Shown here one piece after another: positions 45,637-56,000 of a stretch of 64,000 nucleotides of DNA. The stretch is from Stachybotrys elegans (taxonomy: Eukaryota; Ascomycota; Sordariomycetes; Hypocreales; Stachybotryaceae): the NCBI GenBank assembly GCA_020746835.1, contig JAGPNK010000007.1, positions 372,001 through 436,000 on the forward strand. The letters run 5' to 3'. Each line of letters starts with the position of its first letter. Position 1 is the first letter of the stretch. The translations under genes were made by a program, and so were the position numbers. Under the pieces are notes generated by a model. That model had not been told where the DNA came from. It worked only from the letters and a program-made list of their open reading frames with translations, and did no database searches.

Positions 45637-48600
45637 CTAGCTCGGACTCTCGAAGCTGCTCTTCTCCATGCTGCTCGTCTCCATTGTGCCACGTGGGCTC
45701 GTGTTGATGCGGCCAAAGACCTTGCCGCCGAGTCTGTTGAACTTGCGTCCCTCGGGCGCAGCCCGCGGTGCGTCAATCAGCGTCTTCTCGATCGGGTCAA
45801 TCTTCAACTTGCAGAAGAGGGTAGAGAAGAGATACTGTTCGCCAGCGTGGTTGAGAAGAGGGAGGGTGCGGTATCCCTGCTTCAGGTGGCACAGCTTAAC
45901 TGTGTAGGTAGCCATGGGCGGACGATCCGACTTGTTGGGTGTTCCATCGTTGGACAGCTTGACAGAGAAGCGCACGAATACCATTTCTGGGTGCTTGGTG
46001 GTCACTTTGAACTTGAACTTGCCCTCCTTGAACACCGGGTTGAAGCCGTTCTCGTGAATCACCTCTGTAAATACTCGAAGTGGGGAGTCTTGCGGGTGGC
46101 TGGGGGCATCTTTCTTGTCCCGCTTGTCATTGGCGTGGAAAACTTCAACCTCAACGTATGGATCCATCGACTTGTTGGCGGCAAGGTTGGCTGGGCGCAT
46201 CAGCTGCTGAGCAGAGAGGACATCAATGCTGAATGACACGACCGAGCGCTCCTTCTTGCCCCCGGCAAAGTCTGCATTGTAGGGGAGAACCTGGATGTCG
46301 CGGAGCTCAGTCGGCTTGAGCACGTAGCCAGATGCGTCGGTTCCGCCTTGGAACATGGCCTGGTTCAGCTGCATTCCGAGATCAAAGGTCTGCCAGTTGA
46401 GAGCAGCCATCTGCACACCTCGGCGCCAGTAGATGAGAGGATCGAAGTTGCTTGATGAAACACGAGTGCCGTCTGGATAGATTCGCATGAGGTACCGCAT
46501 GTTGTGAAGGTCGAGGGCCATCTTTGCTTCCTTGGTGCGCGAGTTCCTGGCGAAGCTCGTCTCCATGAAGGAGAAGATGTGGTTGAACTTCTTTGCATCG
46601 GCGCTATCAAACCCGGCAAACTTGGAACCCGCACAGTATACACCAAGCTGACCGAGAACCTTGATCGTGGAGCGGTGGGGTGGCTTGTTGACCGCGCCGG
46701 AATCGCTGCCACTCTCGTTATCGCTGGTGCTGCTGCTGAGCATCTCCTGCACCTCGCCCTCGGTGATGGTATTGACGCGCGACTTAGAGACGAGACGACG
46801 CCCGGAAGGACTGGGGCTCAGGACAGGGCTTTGTGGGATGGGCTGGGCGAGAGTGCCTGCGCCAAGCTCCGGCACGGCGGACTTGGCAAGTGGCGAAGTG
46901 AGGCTGTTTCCGCGTCTTCGGCCAACCTCCTCCCGGGGCTTCTTCACCTTAATGAGAATCCTACCCATGAGCTCGGATGGCGATGGAAGCTTGTCGGACT
47001 CTGGATCCAGAGGCTCTGTCACCAACTTGGCACCGAAAATCTCCTTCATCGTCTCTGCCATGACGGCCTGTTGGGCAGCATTGCAATGGACTTCAAGGGA
47101 GATCCAGAGTGGGAAGTTGGAAGCAACAAAGGCATACTTGTTGATGGTTGCGATTGTGTCCTTGAAGCTAATGGCCGTGGTCATGGTTCGGCCGTGCACC
47201 ACGGTGGGCTGGCAATCGGGGCCATCCCAGCAGTCGACCTCGACACATCGGCAGCCACGAGCAAGTGCTGAAATGTACCCTTCGATGCTGGATTGGCCCG
47301 CAACTTGGCGACCAAGCAGGTAGGTGTTGTGGGAGCTGGAGATGAAGTATTCGTTCATGGGGCGATCGAGAGTGTATTCCTGTGGCTCTGCAACGAGGGG
47401 CGCGTTGTGCTTAGAGGACAAGAAGCTGACGAAGCCGGCCTCGGAAAGCCTGTACATATCCTTGCTGTCTAGTGATGGGGACGACTCCGATCCATCTGCC
47501 CTGTACTTGCGGGCAAACTTGATGAATGTCTTCTCCCAGAGCTGGGGGTTAGAATCGACATCCTCCTTCTGGGTATCGCGGAGGAAGGTGAAGAAGTCGG
47601 CCTGGGTCATACCAAAACCGGACATGCCGGCAATATCGTGGATGATGCTCTGGACTTCCTCTCTCTGATTAGTAAGTCGCACAAAGACCAGAAACTCGGA
47701 AAAGTTGAGCCTCTCGCGTCTGCGAACATCGGATAGGTTAAAGTTCTCCGCCAAGGTGGACTGAGAACTGTGGATATGGAGGTCGCGGCAAACTCGCTTC
47801 ACCCCTGCAAAGTCGAGCTCCTCCTCCTCAATAGAGCGGCGTCTGTCGCCGAAAATGCGTGCCATCTCTCGCTGCCAGTATTGGGCGATGGCCCTGTCGT
47901 CGAAGGCCATGAGTGATGTCATGACAGCCTGGCGGTGCCTGAGCATGGCTGAGAGAAAGGCAACCCATGTGTTGTAGTTCTCGTAGTCATAGGCGATGAG
48001 ATGCATAACTTTGCTCCTATTCTTGTCGGGGACAGTGTACATGATAGTGAACCACCTGGTGCATTCATATTCGGGGATGTTGAAGTCGCGGGCGTACTGT
48101 TGAATGTCACTACCGGTTCGAAGCTCCTTGATGTTATCGACATGCAAGTTCTTGAGCGGGTGTGTCTTGTCCCAGACAAGCCTGTTGGATCCCGGGTCGT
48201 AATGAAGGAAGACGGCTTTGCTTCGGCCCTTCTTAACCTTCCTCAGTGCGGTTCCCATTTGAAGTTGAGGAGGGAGTACCGGTCCTGCCATGGCGCTCGA
48301 ACTTCCACTCACAGAGCCGTTGGTGCTGGTAGAAGATGATTCACGTGGAAGTCCATCCAGCCCCATGGTGGAGCGAAAGGAACCGAATTCGTCCTTGTCT
48401 TCCCAGTCAGTGTCCGAGTCGGTGGCGGCAGAGGGAAAGTCGGGAGGGGCTGTGGTGTTGCTATCACTGCGCCGGCGCAGGAGGCAGGGCCCGACGCTCC
48501 CCTCACGGCTCTGGGGGGCGGCTGATGAACCGCGTCTTCGTCGAGTGATGGACCTGGAGGCTCGGCTGGATATACGGCGGATGATGCTGGTCTTGCTGTT

Positions 48601-49017
48601 GCCGCCAGTAGATGTGCTGGCTGACAAGGCCTCGGCCAGGGCACCGCCAGAGCTACTGATCAGACTTGTCCCCAGAGAGTTGGCACTGGTCTTGCGGGTA
48701 AGGATGGAGTCGGGCAGCTGAAAGTTGGAAGGGTAGATGTCATCGTCATGCGTATGGAGAGGTTCGGGCGAGGCTTGGATAGAGGAGCATCTGGTCAAGA
48801 CTGGGGCCTCTGGGGACATAATAGGGGATCCTTGCCTGGAGGAGGAGGCAACGGAAGAGGAGCTGATGGCGGAGACAGGATGAGCTGATGAAGTGGGTGC
48901 GTGAAAGTTTGTTTGGACCTGGCTAGGACGAGAACGCCTCAATTGAGCAGTCCTCGTGGCCATGGCACTATATGAGGGTGAAGGAATCTGAGTTTGCTCT
49001 AAATGTGAGGTGGACAT
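45637..49017 (-). CDS. plc1: Phosphoinositide-specific phospholipase C, delta type
   Basis: Single-exon frame of 1126 residues starting at the ATG at 49017. PI-PLC cleaves PI(4,5)P2 to inositol trisphosphate and diacylglycerol at the plasma membrane, with calcium. The first 250 residues are Ser/Thr-rich and disordered. A PH-like domain covers about 255-360 (GTALRKVKKGRSKAVFLHY), and an EF-hand-like region about 370-530. The catalytic X domain spans about 548-690 with both histidines (SSHNTY near 563, VVHGRT near 608) and the acidic pair in EVDCWDGP. A Ser/Pro-rich linker of about 90 residues separates it from the Y domain (about 780-900, with RIYPDGTRVSSSNFDP and FDLGMQLNQAMFQG). A C2 domain follows (SMDPYVEVEVF). 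Domain order is that of fungal Plc1. A later Met near residue 19 is a possible alternative start. Confidence 0.94.
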   Translation of the reverse strand: MSTSHLEQTQIPSPSYSAMATRTAQLRRSRPSQVQTNFHAPTSSAHPVSAISSSSVASSSRQGSPIMSPEAPVLTRCSSIQASPEPLHTHDDDIYPSNFQLPDSILTRKTSANSLGTSLISSSGGALAEALSASTSTGGNSKTSIIRRISSRASRSITRRRRGSSAAPQSREGSVGPCLLRRRSDSNTTAPPDFPSAATDSDTDWEDKDEFGSFRSTMGLDGLPRESSSTSTNGSVSGSSSAMAGPVLPPQLQMGTALRKVKKGRSKAVFLHYDPGSNRLVWDKTHPLKNLHVDNIKELRTGSDIQQYARDFNIPEYECTRWFTIMYTVPDKNRSKVMHLIAYDYENYNTWVAFLSAMLRHRQAVMTSLMAFDDRAIAQYWQREMARIFGDRRRSIEEEELDFAGVKRVCRDLHIHSSQSTLAENFNLSDVRRRERLNFSEFLVFVRLTNQREEVQSIIHDIAGMSGFGMTQADFFTFLRDTQKEDVDSNPQLWEKTFIKFARKYRADGSESSPSLDSKDMYRLSEAGFVSFLSSKHNAPLVAEPQEYTLDRPMNEYFISSSHNTYLLGRQVAGQSSIEGYISALARGCRCVEVDCWDGPDCQPTVVHGRTMTTAISFKDTIATINKYAFVASNFPLWISLEVHCNAAQQAVMAETMKEIFGAKLVTEPLDPESDKLPSPSELMGRILIKVKKPREEVGRRRGNSLTSPLAKSAVPELGAGTLAQPIPQSPVLSPSPSGRRLVSKSRVNTITEGEVQEMLSSSTSDNESGSDSGAVNKPPHRSTIKVLGQLGVYCAGSKFAGFDSADAKKFNHIFSFMETSFARNSRTKEAKMALDLHNMRYLMRIYPDGTRVSSSNFDPLIYWRRGVQMAALNWQTFDLGMQLNQAMFQGGTDASGYVLKPTELRDIQVLPYNADFAGGKKERSVVSFSIDVLSAQQLMRPANLAANKSMDPYVEVEVFHANDKRDKKDAPSHPQDSPLRVFTEVIHENGFNPVFKEGKFKFKVTTKHPEMVFVRFSVKLSNDGTPNKSDRPPMATYTVKLCHLKQGYRTLPLLNHAGEQYLFSTLFCKLKIDPIEKTLIDAPRAAPEGRKFNRLGGKVFGRINTSPRGTMETSSMEKSSFESPS

Positions 49018-50573
49018 GTTGAGGGAAACCTTGTCCGAGCATGAGGGTGAGAAGCTGGACTATATCGGCGGAACCGCTTGACATTTATAATGCCTTCGAG
49101 GCCGTGGTACACATAATGCACAGGGACCAAAGTCAAGCAGGGGGGTTTGTCAATTGGGGGCCGAATACCGGTCCAGTTGATGAGACGAGGCGAATCCGCA
49201 AGGCCGGCTGGCGTCGATGTCCGGAGTAGCTGGTGTGCGCCCCCGGTGTAAGGTGTAAGCGTAGAGGGCGAGCAGGCGACCCAGGAAAAGGAAAATAGGC
49301 GACGGATGGCAGCTGCAGCTGTCTCATGCAAGAGGTGTGCGTTCGGTGGGCCAAGGGTGACGGTAACCGGAGGATAGGCCAGGAGGTAGAAAAAAAAAGT
49401 ATGTGCTGAGGTGGCAGTCGCTCCAAAGTAGCCGTGGCTATGCAGGTCGATGGATTTGGATATGGACCAGGCCGTGGGGATAGCACGAGACGAGGTTGGC
49501 TGAGCGTGGGCAGAAAGTCGTGCGACAGAGTCAGAGTCCTTGGGACGTGATGTCGTGTGTCGCGAAATGGGCTGCCTGTCGAAAAGCCAGCAATTGTATG
49601 CGCAGGCGGAGCTTGTGCAGTGGCAAGTACAAGGCAAATGCGCGCCTGGGATTGTGGTTGACCGAGCAGGGGTTTGCCGATTCGACTGGGAGCGATGCGG
49701 TTTGGGGAGCACAGCGGCGGCGGTAGGCGGGCGATCCAACTTGGAGCAAAATTGAGTGTAGAGAGAGCCGCAGAAAACCGACGGGAGGTTACACTTGGGA
49801 ATTGGGCGACAGGTCGACGAGAGTGGTAAGTGGTAAGTGGTAGGTAGTAGATGGTGGCAGGTTGGCAGGGTGGACGAGCGGTGCCGTACGGTTGGTGTTG
49901 TTTTTTTGCGAGGCTTGAGTCTGCAGTCTTTGTGTCGAACAGGAGAAAGCAGAAAAGGAAGAGGGTGGACGTTTTGTAGGAACCGAGGCGGGATAGTCGA
50001 AAATGTGGAAGTGGAAGTGGAAGTCGACGAGGCAGCGGCCAAGGTAATAAAGAAAGAAGCAGTGGGAGTGGCAGTAGCCAGTGGGCAGGTACTGCGAACA
50101 GTTGCCAGGCGTGTGGGTGTGCGCTGTGTGCAGCGCCCAGGGTCAGCAGTGGTTGGTAAGGCAGGGCAGGAGGTACCTGGTCGAGAAAAGGCAGACAGGG
50201 TAGGAGGTACACCGGTACCTTTGGGAGGGGGGTGGCGATGGGAGAAGGTCAAAGGAAGATTCGAAAAGAAGGGGTGTGCGATGGGGCGGTCGAGGAGTGT
50301 GCTTGTGCTTGTACCCTGCACTATAAAAGGCAAAAGAGGTACATGGTGAGCGAGGGGCGTGTGCGAGGCAGAATGTGGGGAGCAGACGGCCTCTCCAGCA
50401 GCCCTCCCAGCGAGCGCTCGGCTTAGAGAGCAAATGTGGAGGGTGCGTGCGTTGCGTGCTATGCGTTGGTCGCTGTGAATCACAATAAGATGAGTTGAGC
50501 CGGAGACGAATCGGCAGAGGCCAGCAGGTAGACGAGCTGTTGTACTCTGACCGGGCTCAGGAACATGCCACAT
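49018..50573 (-). other. CT-rich upstream flank of plc1 with long chance-like frames
   Basis: Read on the minus strand, this 1.56 kb is poor in G and rich in C and T. It contains a frame of 524 codons from an ATG at 50573 to 48999, ending 19 bases inside plc1 in another frame, and a second overlapping 359-codon frame (50212-49133). Both encode only Ser/Thr/Pro/His/Leu-rich low-complexity sequence with no domain, as expected when G-poor DNA lacks stop codons by composition. I treat the stretch as promoter and leader of plc1. If the transcript began beyond 50573 the long frame would block initiation at plc1, so the start site is probably nearer or the leader is spliced. Confidence 0.5.
50321..50330 (+). 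promoter_or_regulatory. TATA-like element directed away from plc1
   Basis: CTATAAAAGG is a close match to a eukaryotic TATA box and points rightwards into the gene-poor region. It lies 1.3 kb upstream of the plc1 start. No plus-strand gene follows within reach, so it may serve a non-coding transcript or be a chance match. Confidence 0.3.
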
Positions 50574-50825
50574 GCCATGTAGATGGACCGGCTATTCTAG
50601 TTGTATAAGACTCACAGCCTAGACGTGGCAGAGAGGTTCATGGGGAGGTGCGGAAAGGGTTGCCACGACTACGAAGAGAGGCCCGTACACATAGGCAAGG
50701 ACTAGGTATTAAAAAATTGATGTGCAATTACCATTTGGCAAAGGGTGTAGGTATTATGAAGGTCTGTCTGTGGTTGTATGATGCGCGGGATGGATGCTCT
50801 CAGCGTAAGCCTGTCAAAATTAGCT

Positions 50826-50859
50826 GGGTTAGGGGGGTTAGGGGGGGGGTTAAAGGGGG
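50826..50859 (+). repeat. Telomere-like G-rich tract, potential G-quadruplex
   Basis: The sequence reads GGGTTA, then six G, TTA, nine G, TTAAA and five G. It has four G runs with 3-5 base loops, fitting the standard quadruplex pattern, and resembles degenerate TTAGGG telomere repeats. It is followed closely by a polypurine tract. It lies about 250 bp right of the ATG of the long frame in the plc1 flank. Confidence 0.85.
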
Positions 50860-50875
50860 TGGAGCTGGGGGACAC

Positions 50876-50941
50876 AAAAGAAAAGGGAGGGAGAAGGAGA
50901 AAAAAAGAGAAGGAAAAAAAAAAAAGGCAAAAGAAGGGGAG
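50876..50941 (+). repeat. Polypurine tract
   Basis: Fifty-two consecutive purines (50876-50927) and, after a single C, thirteen more. Such tracts can form triplex DNA. Together with the adjacent G-rich motif it makes about 115 bases of extreme strand asymmetry. Confidence 0.85.
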
Positions 50942-51334
50942 TCAGAGAATGGGGGGCCAAAAAGTCCCACAGTGGGCGTGTGTCTAAAAACAGAGAGAGG
51001 TCGCGCTGAGCTACAGAAGTCGGCCAGGTGCTAAGGTGTCAAAGCCCGCTACTCAACGAAGGGAGCGCGCTAGATGGTCTGCGTTTTATGCAGCTGGTAA
51101 AAAGGGAAAACTCTAGAGGAGTGTGTAGGCTCCATATCGGTGTGGACTTGGACGGGTTGTGACAGTGGAGAGGCGGCGGCCGTAACATTGGGAAAGCTCG
51201 GGCTACAGAGTCCAGGTACCAAGGCCACAAGTAACGTTCAAAGAGCACGACGGACGGAGCGGATGAGACGGCGTCTAGGAACGGAGGTGTGCCAGCAGAA
51301 ACCTGGAACTCGACTTGGGCGAGTTGCGGGGGAT

Positions 51335-51358
51335 AATCAATCAATTAATCAATCAATC
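51335..51358. repeat. AATC tetranucleotide repeat
   Basis: About six AATC-type units, with one AATT interruption, form a short microsatellite in the gene-poor region. Confidence 0.75.
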
Positions 51359-51856
51359 ACAGGACTGGCAGCGTGACTACCTGCCTGGGGAATTGTTTGG
51401 CTACCAAGGGATGCATGGAGAGAAAGCGGCATGGAATAAGCGGGCGAGAACAAGTGCTTGGCATCAAAGGTGCCATACATGACATGACGATGGATGTTAC
51501 AGAAGACAGACAGAGAGGGCAGGCAACTAAGGCAAGTCGGGAGGGGCCAAATTAAGAGCGACGCGACGGATGCAGCCAGACAGAAGAAACAAAACATGGC
51601 ACCCATCATCCAGGTTTGCATTTGCAGTCGGCTCGGCTGGACAATCCGATCCACGAAAACAAGCCGACGGACAGCATGCCTGATGACGGGCGATGACTGT
51701 GTACCTAGGCAGCAGGAATGAGGATGGACAGAAAACGGACCCGGCTCACCCCGTACTTGTACATGCAACACGGACACAGACAGCCCAAGACAGCCCGAGG
51801 CCCCGTCCAACCCAACCCAGTAATTCCATGTGCACGCATCCGTCTTGTCTCATGCT

Positions 51857-51898
51857 CATCAGCATCAGCATCAGCATCAGCAGCGGCATCAGCATCAG
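51857..51898 (+). repeat. CATCAG hexanucleotide repeat
   Basis: Four perfect CATCAG units, one CAGCGG unit and two further CATCAG units stand head to tail. The unit length is a multiple of three, but none of the frames through it belongs to a supported gene. Confidence 0.85.
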
Positions 51899-52053
51899 AT
51901 CAGGGCGACGTGCATTCTTATGCATGCGGTCAAGCAGACGGACCAGATGTGTGACACCCCATCCGTCCAATCCTATCCAAGCCCCAAGCCCAGCACTGTA
52001 CACATCAGGAAACATAGCATCAGCAGTGTAACCCAAACCAGCGCCTTTTAATG

Positions 52054-52081
52054 TTTTAATTTTTAATTTTTAATTTTTAAT
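52054..52081 (+). repeat. Four perfect TTTTAAT heptamers
   Basis: Four exact head-to-tail copies of TTTTAAT make an AT-rich island in an otherwise GC-rich neighbourhood. It could be an unwinding element, scaffold-attachment-like DNA or a simple microsatellite. Confidence 0.85.
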
Positions 52082-52324
52082 TATTTTTTGACGCTTCACA
52101 CCTTGTGCAGGGACTTTGTCTTAACCAAAGTCTATCGTTGTCCCCTCGTAGCTTGCCTTGGCTACATGGGACGAGAAGCGAGAGACACGGACAACACAGA
52201 AGCAGGGGAGGGGGCAGACCTTTTGCGTTGCAAGACTTCAAAGTTCCATCCCGGCTCGCATCGTGTCACTGTAAGTCAGATTCACCCATGGCACAAACAG
52301 CCGCCCATGGCGCACCCAGCCCGT

Positions 52325-52346
52325 GGCATGGCATGGCATGGGCATG
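52325..52346 (+). repeat. GGCAT pentamer repeat
   Basis: GGCAT repeats three times in tandem and is followed by GGGCATG. Several CATGG words occur in the preceding 60 bases. Confidence 0.75.
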
Positions 52347-52454
52347 TAAGTCTTGGCTGGCTGGCTGTGCTTGGGCCTCGACGGGACAGAAAAAAGCCCG
52401 CAGCCTTCATGTCACGATGCGGTGTATGCCTGTCCATCCTGTCCTATCCTCTCG

Positions 52455-52486
52455 TCTGTCTGTCTGCCTGCCTGTCTGTCTGTCTG
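52455..52486 (+). repeat. (TCTG/CCTG) tetranucleotide repeat
   Basis: Eight consecutive TCTG or CCTG units form a pyrimidine-rich microsatellite. Confidence 0.85.
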
Positions 52487-53078
52487 GTCTATCTGGCTAG
52501 CCGTGGCTTCTGTGTGCTCAAAGGCCCTATCATTAGCCGCCCGCGAAGATGCCGATACCCGCCATGCATGCCAACCAGCCCTGGGGGTCGGGCTCAGCCT
52601 GTCACGCGCTCGACCTTGCATGCAACATTACCTCGTTTCCGTCTTCCCACGTCCTTCCCTTCCTTCTTGCTTTCCTGGGGAAAAGGGATAGGGATAGGAT
52701 GCGGAATGCCCTGCTTACTTAACATGTGCATCATATACCATCCTCGTCAGCCACGCCCATGCCGTGCCCTTCCATCTCGCCCATCTTGCTAGGATGATTC
52801 CAGCTTTTTTTTTTTCCAGCTTGCCTCTGTTCCTGTTAGTTGTCTGACGCTATACGTAGGTCATGGTAGCCCAGCTCAAGCCCATGCCATGTTGCCGTCA
52901 TGCCCTGCTTCATTGCCCTGCTTCCCGGTGACAACAAGTTCCTGGATCAAGGTTCCTCACGTCTCCGGCTACGTATGCATCGTCTCGGAGGGTGAAAAAA
53001 AAAGAAGAAAAAAATAACATCAGCCACAAGAAACATGACACAAGGTTTAGCGGCACGACCAAGGAACGTTAAATCACT

Positions 53079-53089
53079 GGGGGGGGGGG
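53079..53089 (+). repeat. Homopolymer of eleven G
   Basis: An uninterrupted G11 run. Such runs are prone to sequencing and assembly error, so the exact length is uncertain. Confidence 0.8.
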
Positions 53090-56000
53090 TGCTTGCTCCA
53101 TCCATATCCATGACCGCCTCACCCTCTGTACCTTTCGATGGACACCCACGAGCAGAAAGAGGAACCTGACTGGACGTCAAGCCAGATCGTCCTGGGTTAG
53201 GAGAGCACCTGACATGGGAAAACGGCCGACTCCGCCTATCGCCTATTGCCTGACGACCCTGAGGGACCGCTGATCTGATGCCATCACTGCTACTTTCGGA
53301 GGGCACATCTCCATCGGCTCCAGCACCTTGGTCGGCTTGCCTGGACTGTTTTCCACAGCGGCAACAACGCGCAGCCACCACATCCATAGCACGTAGCAGA
53401 ATAGTCCAGGGAGAGGAAGGATTCGTGCGCCCCCTCTTTGGTAAACGCAATGCGCCGTCATGCGCTCCGTCTCGCTTGTATCGCTACAGATCCTGCTTGT
53501 CCAAACGGGCTGCTCAAATTGCCGCGGGGCCGGCACTGGCGGGTAGGCCGTTGACACCAATGCGTCACCATCACGTCTGGCCATCTGAGACGGCGCCTGA
53601 ACCCGCTGGCCTGGCCGGTCCGCCACGGCGCCCTCACCCGAGGCCCGACATCAAAAAGCTTCAGGCTCTTGCGGGTTAGTCTAGGGCCATCGGGCGTCGA
53701 GCAGTGGTCTGATATTGCGCGACCGTCCCAGGGACCTGTGAACCGGGCTGCCGATCCGTCATCCTGACTCGGTGGCCCGCGAGCCATGGTCCCCATTGCC
53801 CCCTCCTTTGCTGAAATGAGATTATCATGGGCGGCGTTGAGGAGGAAGTGGCTGGTGTCATGTAGGATTGAAGAGGGATCCTAGTCATGAATTGGCAAGA
53901 TTGGTTTCGTCGCACCAATAGGCCGCCCGCCTTACATACCTGCATGTACATCCATCACAACTACGTACGCAAGTTGCGTAAGGCCACGCACGCGGCACCC
54001 TTCCCTCCCTCCCCTGCTTCTTCCCTATGAGCCGCAAGTCGCCGCCCATTGATTGGTAGCGCAGATTCGAGAGATCATCCTTCGTGACGTGTCAAATCAA
54101 ATGTTGCACGCACATTGTATTCAACCGAGACCAGCCCGGGCAACAGAGAGGGAGGGGGCGTTCCCAGGGAATCCGTGGCACTGGTCTGGCGATTGGATCG
54201 CAGCAAAGCCATGGAAAACAGGCACACAGTGCAGATGTGCTGGATGTGCTTCCCCAGCTTGCAAAGTCCCCAGACGAGCCCAATCGTGCCACCCTGCCAA
54301 CCTACCTAGCCACAGCTGCTCGCCCTTGCCCACGGATCGAGACCGGAAACGGCAAAGAGAACCAAGAGGAGCCAATGAGAGCTGTAACCTCCCTTGTGGC
54401 TGTCATGACTCCCGAAGTATGACTCCTCAGCCCAGGCCGCTCGCCCTATCACGGCCGCGACAGGTCATTATCGTTTCAACATAGGTTCCTCGGCGTCGGT
54501 TCTAGCCATGCTGTCCGGGGAAGTCAATTACTAATTACCTCGTTTCCTCATTGGCTCTGCTGCAAGTTGGAAACCTTGCGAGGGTTGGGTGGCGGTGGAG
54601 GCTGCTAAATATTCACACTCTCCGGGGACATTTCCGCTCTAACAACCCAACAGAGGCGAAAGCATCATGGCTCATCCTTCCTCCAGAGATTCCAGGCAAC
54701 CCAGGAAAGGGGTCTCGTCAATCTTGCGGATGGATCGGCGCGGAGCTTTGGAACGCAATTAAGACGCGCTGATGAGATCATCCGTGGTTCTTGAATCAGA
54801 CCTTCCAGGGGGGGCCAATTTCGGGCACAGCAACTTGTGGCCTGTTTAGGGGAGAAGAGAAAAAAAGAATAAAAGTAAAACACAAGGAAACAAACGAGTG
54901 GAATGCACGTGGTAGGGTTGCGTAGCTGGGACTGACAGCTCAAGTCATACCCGTGTATTACCATAATTTCCCCAGTCGTACGTAGAAAAAAAAAAATAAG
55001 GGAGTAATCCGTAAAGGGGGGAATAAAAAAGATGGGCTGGCTTCCCAAAGGCCTGGCTCTTGGGGAGTGTCTCTAAGCTTGTCTGCAGCTAAGACCCTCC
55101 GATGATGGACGAATGTACACTAAGGTGTGAAGTACCTGGCTAGTCTCACTAACGACACCCCCTTGTCTAATGCGGAAGTGGTACCTTCCACTTTACACTG
55201 AAGGTTTGCTCAACAGTTGTGGTGGCAGTCACCAACTGTACTACAGTTGCCCACGGAGAAGGAGAAAGAGCCACCACCAGCTCTCTCTCCGGAGCCATTA
55301 TTGGCATGCACATTAGATACCTCAGTTCATCCGTCCCTCCACCATGATATCCGCATCCGCGCATCCACCCGCGGTCAATATCCATCCCATGCCTCTCGAC
55401 GCTGTACATACATTGCCATCTCGCCCGCTGACAAAGGGCCATGACCATAACGGCCTGTCCTAAGATGTCGCTGCAGGAAAACTCCTGCAGCCTTGTCAGG
55501 CCCCTGCTGCTCATCCTCCTGCGCTGCGTGGTTCTGTGTGTGGCACTGCACGTTTGCGTCTGCATGCAGGCTGTGGCCGACTTGCTGGCCGCCAGCCCAG
55601 TCATCACCTGAGCGCTCCCCCAGGAAGCCAGGAATAGCCTTGGCGCTGCGACGCTGTGATTCCGCGACTTATCTGCCGATTTGATGGGCAGCAGTTCGTC
55701 ACCGTGACAGACCGGCAAACAACCAGACGGACAGGAAACAGACTAAAACGGGCGTACTGCTGTCTCTGAGGGAGGGGTGAATGCATGCTGCAGCTCTTGC
55801 GCACCTCTGGCAGCTCTAGCACCTCCTCCACAGCAGATATCCCTCTCCTTGAAGGCCAGACCGGTGTGGAACCCTCGCAAGCTGGCTCCTGTTGCCATCT
55901 GTCTTTCGTCCTCTTCAGCGATATTCAAGGTGCATCGTGGCCTTGCTGGCTGCGGCTTCGTTGCGACCGGTCTAGCCCAACTGCGGGGATGTGAGGGGCG

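Noticed and set aside
52088..52792. 234-codon plus-strand frame in the gene-empty region
   Set aside because: It passes through the TCTG/CCTG microsatellite and is Cys/Arg/Pro-rich, without family features.
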